Source of the DNA: Archangium violaceum | Lineage (GTDB): Bacteria; Myxococcota; Myxococcia; Myxococcales; Myxococcaceae | Assembly: GCF_016887565.1 (NCBI RefSeq) | Contig: NZ_CP069396.1 | Span: forward strand, 5,872,001-5,936,000 | DNA length: 64,000 nt | Direction: 5' to 3' | Shown here: one piece after another, positions 28,609 through 37,663 of the stretch | Layout: the number at the start of each line of letters is the position of its first letter | Numbering within the stretch: the first letter of the stretch is position 1 | The notes under the pieces: generated by a model | The model's database searches: none | What the model saw: only the letters and a program-made list of their open reading frames with translations | Told to the model about the DNA's origin: nothing | Made by a program: the position numbers and the translations under genes

Positions 28609-29958
28609 TCAAGGCCGCATGGTCTTGTAAGTGGTGTAATAATGCACGGCATATCCCGCGTAACTGGGCGAAGCCGCATAATAAGCGTTCACCTTCGCCA
28701 GCTCCGCGTTCATGAATGCTTCGCCTTCCTGATAGAAGGTGACGTATTCCGGATTGCCGGGCACGTCGTAGGTCTCCACGCCGAGCACCACCTTCTTGCC
28801 GAGAGTCCTGCCGTAGGCGATTTCGTTGGCGCCGTTCTGGATGATGCCGTCCGCGCCTTCCGCGTAATCGCGATAGTCCATGAGCGTTACATAATCCATG
28901 GCGTCCAGGACATGTTTGTACAACTCCTTGGCGGCGCCAGCGTAGGTGATCGTCACCGTCTCGTACCAGAACGGGATGTCGCCCGAGTAGGTCATCGGCG
29001 AACCGCCACTGCGCAGCAGCCCGACGGACTTGCGCGCCAGCTCGACATAATCGAAGCCGAGCGACTGCTTGTTCGTTTCCCAGTCTGGCAGCGTATGCGG
29101 CTCGTTGTCGTGATGAATGCCGTCGAACCGCTCATTCGCCGCCGAAGCGTCGTTATAGCTCATCACCTGCCGAATGCGTTCGAGCGGGTAGCCATGATTC
29201 GCGCTGCGCACCCAGTCGGATTGACCGTCGAGCGCTTCGACGCGGATGCCGTTCGCATGAGCGAGCGCGATCAACGCGCGATAGCGGTCCGGATAGGTGA
29301 CCAGGGCGTTCCCCGTGTAGAGATAGAGCAGATTGACGCCCTTCGTCAGGCTGAAGTTGATCATCTCGCCGCGCTTCGCGGCGGTGGCTGTATCCGCCAG
29401 ATCCCATACCCACATCGCCTTCACGCCGTTGGGCAGGTCGTTCAATACGGACGACAAGGAGATATCGTCGGTATAGGCATACCCGCCGGCGTTCGGATTC
29501 TTGTAGATATAAATCTGGATCTTCGCGGTGCCAGGAACGGTCGTGAAGGCGAGAGACTTCTTCGTGTAACTTCCTCCGTTGAAGCGGAGTTCGAACTTGC
29601 CGTTCGGCAGTTTCGCGCCGTTCGCGTCCATCAGATCGACGCCGATGATCGCGATTTCGTTGCTGTTGCTTACCGCTCCACTTCCGCTCAATACGTAGCT
29701 TCCGTTCGGACCAACGCCTTCGACGATCTGGCCAGCGCCGCTTTCGCCGGGTCCCATGCGGGCGGCTTTCGCGCCGCCGCTGACCGGGCTCGTGACGACG
29801 CTCACGCCTCCCCAGTTCGACCATCCGCTCAGGTTCTGTTCGAAGCCGGGATTGATGGTGAGATTCGCTCCCGCCGCTCTCGTCTCCGTCGGCGTGAAGC
29901 CGACGATCCCGCCGACTAGAAAAACCAAGGTCATCATCGCTTCTGCACGTTTGAACAT
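28609..29958 (-). CDS. Secreted carbohydrate-binding (CBM4/9-like) and TIM-barrel glycosidase-like protein
   Basis: 449 residues with a signal peptide (MFKRAEAMMTLVFLVGGIVG, cleavage likely after TRA-A). Residues about 32-170 look like a galactose-binding/CBM4-9 jelly roll (NPGFEQNLSGWSNWGG, YTDDISLS). The remainder looks like a TIM barrel (GVKAMWVWDLADTA, GIRVEALDG, FDGIHHDNEPH, YVTLMDYRDYA), resembling uncharacterised glycosidase-like proteins of Bacillus/Paenibacillus. The Asp/Glu of DGIHHDNE are candidate catalytic residues. A GAGGTGAG ribosome site precedes the ATG. Base composition is visibly less GC-rich than the neighbours, and the gene interrupts an NTF2-like gene, so recent acquisition is likely. 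Confidence 0.75.
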   Translation of the reverse strand: MFKRAEAMMTLVFLVGGIVGFTPTETRAAGANLTINPGFEQNLSGWSNWGGVSVVTSPVSGGAKAARMGPGESGAGQIVEGVGPNGSYVLSGSGAVSNSNEIAIIGVDLMDANGAKLPNGKFELRFNGGSYTKKSLAFTTVPGTAKIQIYIYKNPNAGGYAYTDDISLSSVLNDLPNGVKAMWVWDLADTATAAKRGEMINFSLTKGVNLLYLYTGNALVTYPDRYRALIALAHANGIRVEALDGQSDWVRSANHGYPLERIRQVMSYNDASAANERFDGIHHDNEPHTLPDWETNKQSLGFDYVELARKSVGLLRSGGSPMTYSGDIPFWYETVTITYAGAAKELYKHVLDAMDYVTLMDYRDYAEGADGIIQNGANEIAYGRTLGKKVVLGVETYDVPGNPEYVTFYQEGEAFMNAELAKVNAYYAASPSYAGYAVHYYTTYKTMRP

Positions 29959-30266
29959 GATGCGCTCACCTCATGGACTATTACTCCTGGAGCAGCTTCA
30001 GCGTGGACCCGGGCCAGGAAGGCGACGGTGCGGCCCACGGGGAAGAGCTTCAGCTCCTGGAGCTCGATCTTCGAGAAGAGACCCACGAGCTTCTGGACGC
30101 CCTGGCGGATCGCCTCTTGCCCCACCATGGAGGGGGCGAGCGGGTCGCTCAGGAAGGCGTCCGGGGTGAAGCAGGACACGTAGCCCTCCACATCCCTGCT
30201 CGCCAGCGCCCGCTGGGACTTCTCCACCACCGCTGCCGCGCGCTGCGCCACGTTCTCCTCACTCAT
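29934..30266 (-). CDS. NTF2/SnoaL-like protein, C-terminally truncated
   Basis: 110-residue frame from the ATG at 30,266 (AGGAG upstream). It reads as the first two thirds of a SnoaL/ketosteroid-isomerase-like domain: VEKSQRALASRDVEGYVSCF, GQEAIRQGVQKLV, PGVIVHEV. Family members are usually 125-150 residues; here homology stops near 29,975 and the last dozen residues (SASCSNVQKR) come from the start region of the glycosidase-like gene, which it overlaps by 25 bases. The cone-shaped fold would lack its final strands, so this is probably a broken gene. Confidence 0.65.
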   Translation of the reverse strand: MSEENVAQRAAAVVEKSQRALASRDVEGYVSCFTPDAFLSDPLAPSMVGQEAIRQGVQKLVGLFSKIELQELKLFPVGRTVAFLARVHAEAAPGVIVHEVSASCSNVQKR

Positions 30267-30379
30267 TCACCCTGCTCCTGGAAAGGAAATGGGAGGAACC
30301 CACCATAACCGGTTACCCATGAAAACGTGCTATACACCCGGTGCTGGCCGTGGCGGCTCCGGGTAGTACTAGCGTGGCT

Positions 30380-32503
30380 TCAGCGGCCCCCGGCTTCCAC
30401 GGGAAGGCGCAGCGTGAACCGCGCCCCGCTGCCGAGCTCACTCTCCACCTCGAGCGTCCCGCCGTGGCGCTCGGCAATCTGACGGCTGATGTGCAAGCCG
30501 AGGCCGAGCCCGGTGATGCTCCGGTTGGCCACGGCCCGCTCGAAGCGCTGGAAGATGCGCTGCAGATCTCGTGGCGCAATCCCAGGGCCCTGGTCGCTGA
30601 CCGAAAGCTCCACCCGGTCTCCGCGCCGGCCCACGTCGATGCGCACGGGCTTCCCCTCGCCATACTTCAGGGCGTTGGCGAGGAGGTTGTCGAGCACCTG
30701 CGCCAGCCGGGCCCGGTCCCCGTGGACCCGCGCATCTTCGGAGACCTCCACCGTGAGGCCGACGCCTGCTGACTGGAAGACCTCGCTCGCCTGATGCACC
30801 GTCTCGGTCACCAGCTCCCGGACCGACAGGGGCGCCATGTCCATGGTCAGCATCCCGGTGGCAATCCGTGACACGTCGAGCATGTCGTCGATGAGCCGCT
30901 CCACGCGCCGCAGCTGGCGAGTGGCCACCCCGAGGCGGGTGTTCAACGCCTCGGCGGGGAGCCCGGCCGAGACCGGCTTCTGCAACGAGCGGCATGCCAG
31001 CTCGAGCTGAAGCTTCAGCGAGGTGAGAGGCGTCTTGAGCTCGTGGGAGCAGATGCTGAGGAACTCGTCGCGGGCGGAGATCGCCTCGGTGGCTCGCTCA
31101 TAGAGCCGCGAGTTCTCCACTGCCTGCGCGGCCTTCCCGGCGAGCTGCTTCGCGTAGGAGAAGTCCCGCTCCGTGTAGCTGCGCCGGGATGCGGCGAGGA
31201 GCAGGGACAGGACTCCGAGCACCCTGCCGCGCGCCATGAGCGGCACGCAGATCATCGAGTGCACCTCCGCCTCGATGATGACCTGGGCGTGCTCGCCGCT
31301 GAGGGCCATCTGCCCGATCTTCTCGCGCTCGAGGACCGGGATGAGCAGGGGCGTCGCCTCGAAAAGCGCCCGGGCAGGAGGGCTCTCCGGACGGTCCCTG
31401 CTGATGGTGAAGCGAGCGGCCTTCGCCTTGACGGGCTCGTGTCGCGGGTCCGCGATGACGACCTCCGCACGGCGGACCGAGCCGTCGTCCTCGAGCAGGT
31501 CGATGAGGCACCAGTCTCCGAGCGTGGGCACCGCGAGCCGTGCCAGCGCGGAGAGCGTCTCGCGAGGGTCCAGCGACGAGGCCAGGACGTCTCCTGCGTT
31601 GGAGATGAACCGGCGCATCTCCTCCTCTCGCCGCTGCTCACGGATGTCGCGCACGATGGCGACGTAACCGAAGACCTCTCCGCCGGCCGAGCGCACCACC
31701 GAGGACAGAGTGCTCGTGAGGATGAGCTCACCGCTGCGGTGGCGGTAGCTCACCTCGCGAGCCTCCGCTCCGGGCGCGTGCTCCGGCTCCGTCCCCTCGG
31801 CTTCGAGGATGGACGCGGGCCGTCCGATGAGTTCATCCGGCGCATAGCCGAAGAGCGCGTTCGCCGCCGGGTTCACGAGCACGATGATGCGCTCGGGTGA
31901 GGTCATGATCACCGGCTCCGGGAGGTGCTGGTAGACGGCCTCGAACTCCGCGCTCTTGCGGAGGATGAGCTCCTGCGCCTCTCGCCGATCGGTGACGTCC
32001 TCGTGGATGAGGACCAGTTGCCGGACCTCGCCGGCCGCGTCCTTCACGGGATAGAGGTTCCCCTCGACCCACCGCGCCCGGCCTGCGAGCTGGAGCTCGG
32101 CCGCGTCGTAGCGGATGGCCGGGATGCGGCTGTTCTCGCCTCGCAGGGCCCGTTGGAAGTACGGGAGGATGCCGTGCTTCTCCAGCTGGGGGTCCGTCAG
32201 GACGTTGTAGCCGCGGAGGACGAAGTTCTCGACCACGTCCGGCGGGATGCGCCAGAGCGCGCGCCATGCCGCGTTGACCTGCAGCGTCCGGCCCGAGACG
32301 TCGATCAGCTGGATGCTCAGCGGCGCGTTCTCGAAGAGTGTGCGCAGGCGCTCCTGCGTCTCGGCGAGCAGCTGCTCCTGGCTTTTGACCTTCGCTTCGA
32401 GCAACTCGTTGAGCTGCTCGAGCTGAAGGACCGTCCGGCCGTGGCCGGTGTCGTCATGCATGAAGGCAGTCTCGTCTGTTGTGACTCCCAACGCATAGCG
32501 CAC
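30380..32503 (-). CDS. PAS-PAS-GAF sensor histidine kinase
   Basis: 707 residues without membrane segments, so a cytoplasmic sensor. Order: short coiled lead (residues 25-55), PAS 1 (about 57-175), PAS 2 (about 185-295), GAF (about 310-470), HisKA with phospho-acceptor in [13 protein letters not shown] (about 490), and a GHKL ATPase with N box [18 protein letters not shown] and [11 protein letters not shown]. No receiver domain and no response-regulator gene are adjacent, so the partner is elsewhere. The start could also be the Met at residue 15 (MHDDTGHG). Signal unknown; PAS and GAF suggest small ligands, haem/flavin or cyclic nucleotides. Confidence 0.9.
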   Translation of the reverse strand: MRYALGVTTDETAFMHDDTGHGRTVLQLEQLNELLEAKVKSQEQLLAETQERLRTLFENAPLSIQLIDVSGRTLQVNAAWRALWRIPPDVVENFVLRGYNVLTDPQLEKHGILPYFQRALRGENSRIPAIRYDAAELQLAGRARWVEGNLYPVKDAAGEVRQLVLIHEDVTDRREAQELILRKSAEFEAVYQHLPEPVIMTSPERIIVLVNPAANALFGYAPDELIGRPASILEAEGTEPEHAPGAEAREVSYRHRSGELILTSTLSSVVRSAGGEVFGYVAIVRDIREQRREEEMRRFISNAGDVLASSLDPRETLSALARLAVPTLGDWCLIDLLEDDGSVRRAEVVIADPRHEPVKAKAARFTISRDRPESPPARALFEATPLLIPVLEREKIGQMALSGEHAQVIIEAEVHSMICVPLMARGRVLGVLSLLLAASRRSYTERDFSYAKQLAGKAAQAVENSRLYERATEAISARDEFLSICSHELKTPLTSLKLQLELACRSLQKPVSAGLPAEALNTRLGVATRQLRRVERLIDDMLDVSRIATGMLTMDMAPLSVRELVTETVHQASEVFQSAGVGLTVEVSEDARVHGDRARLAQVLDNLLANALKYGEGKPVRIDVGRRGDRVELSVSDQGPGIAPRDLQRIFQRFERAVANRSITGLGLGLHISRQIAERHGGTLEVESELGSGARFTLRLPVEAGGR

Positions 32504-32509
32504 GAGCGG

Positions 32510-32600
32510 GCCTCAGGCTGGGGCGGCTTGTAGCCGAGGTTGAGCAGCGCCGAGACGAGCCGGTGGGACAGCTGGGACAAGCCGGCACCTGACGGTAGGT
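32510..32600 (-). pseudogene. Possible RuvA domain III fragment
   Basis: Upstream of the kinase start the - strand reads [20 protein letters not shown], similar to the C-terminal RuvA domain (ALxNLGYK). It has no surrounding RuvA sequence. The match is short and may be coincidence. Confidence 0.3.
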
Positions 32601-32689
32601 AGGCAACGACTCGCACCGAGAGGGAGCCCCCCGGCCGGGTCTTTCTGTTGGAACGCGTACAGTCGCGGCCTTTATTTCAACAATAGCCT

Positions 32690-32832
32690 GCGCGACGGCC
32701 GTGTTGACCAGCACGGCGGCGACCCCCAGTTCCATGGCCTGCGCGACCTGGGAAGGAGAGCCGAGCCCCCCTTCGATGATCACCGGCACCGAGACCGCGT
32801 CGAGCACCTGCGCCGCCCTCGCATGCGAAGTG
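32690..32832 (-). pseudogene. thiG: Thiazole synthase (thiG) fragment
   Basis: The - strand encodes [20 protein letters not shown] followed by [20 protein letters not shown], the conserved phosphate-binding part of ThiG, about 45 residues out of some 255. Both ends are severed: on the right it runs into the stop of the monooxygenase gene, on the left the frame drifts into unrelated sequence. No other thi gene is near. This is a displaced relic, not a working gene. Confidence 0.75.
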
Positions 32833-32833
32833 A

Positions 32834-34405
32834 TCAGGCTGCCTCGTACGTCGTCGCCCCGCGCTGGGGTTGCTGGGCCGCCGCCGGCTTCGGCGCGCGT
32901 GAGAACTCCATCGTTCCGTCGTCGACCTTGCCGAAGCGCAGCGTGAACAGATCGAGCGCGTAGTTCTGGTAGAGCCGCCACGGTCGCTTCGAGCCCTGCT
33001 TCGGCATCTGGTCGAACGCCCGCTGGACGTAGCCCGACGAGAAGTCGAGGAATGGCAGCTCCTCGACCGTGGGATCGTGGCGCGGCGTGCAGGTCGTGTC
33101 GCCGTGCTTCGCCATGTGATTGAGCAGCCGGCAGACATAGCCCGAGGTGAGGTCCACCTTCAGCGTCCACGACGCGTTGGTGTAGCCGAACGCGTAGGCG
33201 AGGTTCGGCACGTCGCTGAACATCATGCCCTTGTAGCAGAGGGTCTTCGCCAGGTCGCGCCGCTCACCGTCGATGCTGAATTCGATGTCGCTCAGCAGTT
33301 GCAGCTTGAGACCCGTGGCGGTCACGACGATGTCCGCCTCGAGCTCCTTGCCCGAGCGGAGCTCGAGCCCCTTCTCGGTGAACGTCCCGATCTGATCGGT
33401 GACGACCGAGGCGTGGCCCTGCTTGACCGCATCGAACAGGTCGGCGTCGGGGACGAGACAGACGCGCTGGTCCCACGGGTTGTAGCTCGGCGTGAAGTGG
33501 GTCGCGACGTCATAGCCAGGACCGAGATGCTCGCGCACCAGGCCGATGATGTACTCCTTCACCCGCGCGGGCCTCTTCCGCGACAGGATGTAGAAGAGCA
33601 TGCTGAGGAGCACGTTCTTCCACCGCGTGATTCCATAGGCGAGCTTCGCCGGCAGGACGCGGCGCAATGCGTTGGCAATGGGATCCTCGGCCGGGCGCGA
33701 GAGGACATACGTCGGCGAGCGCTGCAGCATGGTGACGTGCGCGGCCTTCTTGGCCATCTCGGGCACGAGGGTGACGGCGGTCGCGCCGCTGCCGATCACG
33801 ACGACGCGCTTGCCCTGGTAGTCCAGGTCCTCCGGCCAGAACTGCGGGTGGACGATGGTGCCCTGGAAGCGCGCCTCACCGGGGAACTCGGGCCGGTAGC
33901 CCTCGGTGTAGTTGTAGTACCCGCTGCACATGAGCAGGAAGTTGCAGGTGAAGCGCACCAGCTCCTTCTCGGGCCCGCGCTCGGCCTCGACCGTCCAGCG
34001 CGCTTCCGCGGAGGACCAGGAGGCTCGTTTGACGTGGTGGCGGAAGCGGATGTGCTGGTCGATCCCATACTCGCGCGCCGTCTCCCGCACGTAGCGCAGG
34101 ATGGACGGCCCGTCGGCGATCGCCTTCGGAGCGGTCCATGGCCGGAACGAGTAGCCCAGCGTGTACATGTCCGAGTCCGAGCGGATGCCCGGATAGCGGA
34201 ACAGATCCCACGTCCCGCCGATGGCCTCGCGGCCCTCGAGGATCGCGTAGGTCCTCGTCGGGCAGTTCGTCCGCAGGTGGTACGCCGCGCCGATGCCCGA
34301 CAGGCCCGCGCCGACGATGAGCACGTCGAAGTGCTCCACCGGTGTTTCCGCCCTCACCGCCAAGGCGTCAGACGCCTGTTCGACGGGTCCCTTCCCGTAA
34401 ACCAT
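32834..34405 (-). CDS. Flavin-containing Baeyer-Villiger-type monooxygenase
   Basis: 523 residues from the ATG at 34,405 with GGGAGAG just upstream; the longer frame would cross the operator. FAD loop GAGLSGIG near 33, the Baeyer-Villiger fingerprint [12 protein letters not shown] near 170 (F-x-G-x3-H-x3-W-P), the NADPH loop GSGATAV near 195, and ATGLKLQ near 345. Such enzymes insert oxygen next to ketones or oxidise N/S atoms using NADPH and O2. Divergent from a tetR gene over a perfect palindrome, so it is probably induced by its substrate or a related compound. Whether it serves the polyketide cluster 14 kb away is unknown; a catabolic role is as likely. Confidence 0.9.
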   Translation of the reverse strand: MVYGKGPVEQASDALAVRAETPVEHFDVLIVGAGLSGIGAAYHLRTNCPTRTYAILEGREAIGGTWDLFRYPGIRSDSDMYTLGYSFRPWTAPKAIADGPSILRYVRETAREYGIDQHIRFRHHVKRASWSSAEARWTVEAERGPEKELVRFTCNFLLMCSGYYNYTEGYRPEFPGEARFQGTIVHPQFWPEDLDYQGKRVVVIGSGATAVTLVPEMAKKAAHVTMLQRSPTYVLSRPAEDPIANALRRVLPAKLAYGITRWKNVLLSMLFYILSRKRPARVKEYIIGLVREHLGPGYDVATHFTPSYNPWDQRVCLVPDADLFDAVKQGHASVVTDQIGTFTEKGLELRSGKELEADIVVTATGLKLQLLSDIEFSIDGERRDLAKTLCYKGMMFSDVPNLAYAFGYTNASWTLKVDLTSGYVCRLLNHMAKHGDTTCTPRHDPTVEELPFLDFSSGYVQRAFDQMPKQGSKRPWRLYQNYALDLFTLRFGKVDDGTMEFSRAPKPAAAQQPQRGATTYEAA

Positions 34406-34443
34406 GGAACTCTCCCGTGCTCCGGAGTAAGTGACACTACACA

Positions 34444-34464
34444 TTGTCAGTTTGGAACTGACAA
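34444..34464 (+). promoter_or_regulatory. 21-bp perfect palindromic operator between monooxygenase and tetR
   Basis: TTGTCAGTT (34,444-34,452), three bases, then its exact complement AACTGACAA (34,456-34,464). It lies centrally in the 82-bp gap between two divergent starts, where it would block both promoters. Size and symmetry fit a TetR dimer site. Confidence 0.8.
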
Positions 34465-34487
34465 CGGATGATTTCAATAGGAGTCGC

Positions 34488-35105
34488 ATGACTTCCTCCT
34501 CCGTGGCCAACCGACGCTATCGAGGCTCCTCGGCCGAGGAGCGTCGCGCTCATCGGCGTGAGCAGTTCCTCGGAGCGGCCATCCGGGTCTATGGCGAGCA
34601 GGGCTATCGCAACGCGACGGTGAAGGCCGTCTGCGAGGCCGCCGGGCTGACCGAGCGCTACTTCTACGAGTCGTTCTCCAACAGCGAGGAGCTGCTCGTC
34701 GCCTCGTTCCAGGCCGTGATGCGGGTCCTCCTGGCTGAGCTGGAGAAGGCCAGCGCCGAGGCTTCGGGTGGCCCCGTCGAGCGGGCTCGCGCGATGCTCG
34801 GCGCCTATTACGAGGCGCTCCAGCGCAGTCCCCAATCGGCGCGGGTGTTCCTCGTGGAGATCTCCGGTGTGAGCCCCGCGGTCGACCAGGCCCTCGAAGC
34901 GTCCCTCCGGGCCTTGGGTGAGCTGCTCGCGCGGACGCTCGATCCGGATGGGAAGTGCCGCGCGGCGGGCGAACCGCTGCTGCGCGCGGGCGTGGTCGGC
35001 GGCGTCATCCACATCGCCTTGAGTTGGATCGCGAGCGGCTACTCGCAGCCGATTCCCGAGGTCGTCGACGCCGCCGTGCGCCTCTGTCTCGTTCTCAGAG
35101 GGTGA
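34488..35105 (+). CDS. TetR/AcrR family transcriptional regulator
   Basis: 205 residues from the ATG at 34,488, preceded by TAGGAG. Helix-turn-helix NATVKAVCEAAGLTERYFYE (residues about 42-61). The C-terminal part resembles the ligand domain of TetR proteins that control lipid or fatty-acid genes (YYEALQRSPQSARVFLVEIS). Divergent from the monooxygenase, with a 21-bp palindrome between, so it most likely represses both. It ends 30 bases before the DNA polymerase gene but probably is not in an operon with it. Confidence 0.9.
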   Translation: MTSSSVANRRYRGSSAEERRAHRREQFLGAAIRVYGEQGYRNATVKAVCEAAGLTERYFYESFSNSEELLVASFQAVMRVLLAELEKASAEASGGPVERARAMLGAYYEALQRSPQSARVFLVEISGVSPAVDQALEASLRALGELLARTLDPDGKCRAAGEPLLRAGVVGGVIHIALSWIASGYSQPIPEVVDAAVRLCLVLRG

Positions 35106-35135
35106 GGGTTTCCCCTCCTCCTCGTCGCCCGTGAT

Positions 35136-37580
35136 ATGGCCCACCCGATGGAGGACGAATGGCTCTGGGGATGGGATCCCACGCCGGGGATCGTCTCGGT
35201 GTGGGCGGAGCCCGATGGCCGCGCGTTCGTCTGGCGGCGGCTCCCCGGGACCGGCGCGCTCGTGCGGGACGACGTGCGCTTCCGGCCCTGGCTGCTCCTG
35301 GCCTCGCTGGATGACCTGACGCACCTGGGCGCCAGGCTTCGACCCGAGTCCGAGGGGCCCGTGCCGCGCGGTGTGAACTACCAGGAGCTCGAGGGGCCCG
35401 GTGCGCTTCGTTACGTGGTCCGCGCGGACGATGGGCGCGCGCTGGCAGCGGCCGTGCTCCATGGCGCCGCACGGCGACTCGGCCGCCAGCTCGGGCACGT
35501 GCGTGAGCTGGGCGAGAGCGCGGTGCTCTCGCTTCCCCCGGAGGAGCAGTACCTCATCGCCTCGGGGCGTACGTATTTTCGCGATCTCGGGTTCGACGAC
35601 CTGCGCCGCATGCAGTTCGACCTCGAGACCACCGGGCTCGATCCCGGCCGCGACCGGATCTTCCTCGTGGCGCTCCGCGAGCCCGATGGCCGGACCGATG
35701 TCATCGAGGCGCATGGCGATGGCGATGCCGCGGAGGCCGATCTCCTCCGGCGCCTGGTCGCGCGTGTCCGTGCCATCGATCCGGATGTGATCGAGAACCA
35801 CAACCTGCACGGCTTCGACCTGCCGTTCATCGCCCGCCGTGCACGGGTGCTCAACGTGCCGCTCGCGTTGGGGCGTGCCGGCCTGCCGGGACTTCGGCAG
35901 CGTCCCGCCTCGCGAGGGGCCTCGCTCGGAAGTGGCTCGATGGGGCGCACTCCCGACCCCATGCGCCGCATGCGGTACACGCTTCCCGGACGCGAGCTGA
36001 TCGACACCCTGGACGCCGTGCTGCGGCACGATTTCTCGGCGAGGGATCTGCCGGGCCACGGGCTCAAGGCCGTCGCGCGGCACTTCGGTCTCGCGGGTCC
36101 GGAGCGCGAGCACATTCCGGGTGCCCGGGTGTACGAGGTCTACGGCCGGGACCCCGAGCGCGTGCGGCGCTACGCTCGCGATGACGTGACGGAAGCCGCT
36201 GGCCTCGCGCGCCTGCTCGGCGGGGCGGCCTTCGCGCTCGCCCGCATGGCACCGCGCCGCTACGAGCGCCTCGCCGACGCGGGTCCCGCTACCGGCGTGC
36301 TCGATCCGCTCCTCGTGCGTGCCTACCTCCGGGCCGGGGCCGCGCTGCCCGCTCACGAATCAGGGGACGGCACGCCTCACAGTGGCGCGGCGCTCCACCT
36401 GTTCGCCACGGGTGTGGCGCGGCACATCGTGAAAGCCGACGTCGCGAGCCTGTATCCCTCGCTGATGCGCGAGTACCGGATCGGGCCTCGGCGGGATCGG
36501 CTGGGGGTGTTGCTCGCCCTGGTGGACCGGCTCGTGGAGCATCGGCTGGCGGCCAAGGCGCGGGCGCGTTCCGCTGCGCCCGGGTCGCCGGAGCGGCACA
36601 CGAACGAGGCGCTCTCCGCGGCGATGAAGATCGTCGTCAACTCGGCCTACGGGTACCTCGGCGCGGTGGGGCTCACGCGCTTCGCGGACGTGCACGCCGC
36701 CAACGAGGTGACGCGGCGCGGGCGGGAGGTGCTGGGGCTGCTCTGCCGCGAGCTGGCTCGGCGCGGTGTCACGCTGCTGGAGGCCGACACGGACGGCGTG
36801 TACTTCGCCGTCCCGGACGACTGGCGCGAGGCCGACGAGCGCCGGGTGGTCTCCGAGGTCGCGGCGTTGCTGCCACCCAGGGTCCACCTCGAGTTCGACG
36901 GACGTTACGCGGCGATGCTGTCGCACGAGCCGAAGAACTACGTGCTGCAGTCCTACGAGGGAGAGCTCATCCTGCGTGGCGTGGCGTTCCGCTCCAGCCG
37001 GGCGGAGCCCTTCGGTGAGGACTTCCTGCGCCGAGCGCTGCGCTGCCTTCTCGCGGGGGACATTCCAGGCGTTCGGGAGACCTATGTCGCGACGGTGACC
37101 GCGCTGCGCCGGCGGACCATCCCGACTCTCGACGTGGCGGCGAATGTCCGGTTGAAGAAGACCCCGTCGGAGTACCTCGCTGTGCGCGAGCGCAGGCGCG
37201 AGCTGTCCTACGAGGCCGTGCTGGCGAGCGGGCGCAAGCACTGGGCTGCTGGCGAGCACGTCCGCGTCTATCGCGCGGTGAGGGGGAGGGCGGGGCTGCT
37301 GCCCGATCCGGACGCCGAGGACGATGGCAGCGCCCGGCACGATTCGCGCGATGACGGCGGGGGCGGCGCCGCGGGCGAGCCGCTGGACTACGACGTCGAT
37401 TACTACGTCCGGCTGCTGCGCGAGACGTTCGCGGCCCGCCTGGTGCGCGCGCTGGCGCCCGAGGATTTCGCGGCGGTGTTCGCCGATCCCGAACAGCCCT
37501 CCCTGTTCGCTCCCTCGCTGGCGAATGCGCGCCCGATCCTCACCGTGTTGGCCGAGCCGTCTTCCGAACTTGGCGAATGA
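35136..37580 (+). CDS. Family B DNA polymerase with 3'-5' exonuclease domain
   Basis: 814 residues. An N-terminal domain (1-150) precedes the exonuclease (Exo I FDLETTGLD with Asp162 and Glu164; DPDVIENHNLHGFDLPFI as Exo II; YARDDVTEA as Exo III) and the polymerase (motif A KADVASLYPSL near 435, motif B KIVVNSAYGYLG near 500, motif C EADTDGVYF with Asp551 and Asp553). All catalytic acids are present, so it should be an active, proofreading polymerase related to Pol II (PolB) and to archaeal/viral enzymes, probably for repair or translesion work. An alternative Met lies four codons in. No LexA-like box is obvious upstream. The last 60 residues carry an Asp/Gly-rich linker. Confidence 0.9.
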   Translation: MAHPMEDEWLWGWDPTPGIVSVWAEPDGRAFVWRRLPGTGALVRDDVRFRPWLLLASLDDLTHLGARLRPESEGPVPRGVNYQELEGPGALRYVVRADDGRALAAAVLHGAARRLGRQLGHVRELGESAVLSLPPEEQYLIASGRTYFRDLGFDDLRRMQFDLETTGLDPGRDRIFLVALREPDGRTDVIEAHGDGDAAEADLLRRLVARVRAIDPDVIENHNLHGFDLPFIARRARVLNVPLALGRAGLPGLRQRPASRGASLGSGSMGRTPDPMRRMRYTLPGRELIDTLDAVLRHDFSARDLPGHGLKAVARHFGLAGPEREHIPGARVYEVYGRDPERVRRYARDDVTEAAGLARLLGGAAFALARMAPRRYERLADAGPATGVLDPLLVRAYLRAGAALPAHESGDGTPHSGAALHLFATGVARHIVKADVASLYPSLMREYRIGPRRDRLGVLLALVDRLVEHRLAAKARARSAAPGSPERHTNEALSAAMKIVVNSAYGYLGAVGLTRFADVHAANEVTRRGREVLGLLCRELARRGVTLLEADTDGVYFAVPDDWREADERRVVSEVAALLPPRVHLEFDGRYAAMLSHEPKNYVLQSYEGELILRGVAFRSSRAEPFGEDFLRRALRCLLAGDIPGVRETYVATVTALRRRTIPTLDVAANVRLKKTPSEYLAVRERRRELSYEAVLASGRKHWAAGEHVRVYRAVRGRAGLLPDPDAEDDGSARHDSRDDGGGGAAGEPLDYDVDYYVRLLRETFAARLVRALAPEDFAAVFADPEQPSLFAPSLANARPILTVLAEPSSELGE

Positions 37581-37663
37581 GGCTGTCCGGGCCCCTTTCC
37601 CTTGCCCGCGCGGGAGTGGCTGTGACACGCTCGCGCGCCCCTCGCACCGCCGGATTCCCTCGG

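Noticed and set aside
28573-29919. 448-codon + strand frame opposite the glycosidase-like gene
   Set aside because: No ribosome site and no family resemblance. The - strand reading has a signal peptide, CBM-like domain and barrel, and is the real gene.
32690-32832. Functional thiG
   Set aside because: Only about 45 of some 255 residues remain and neither end is intact.
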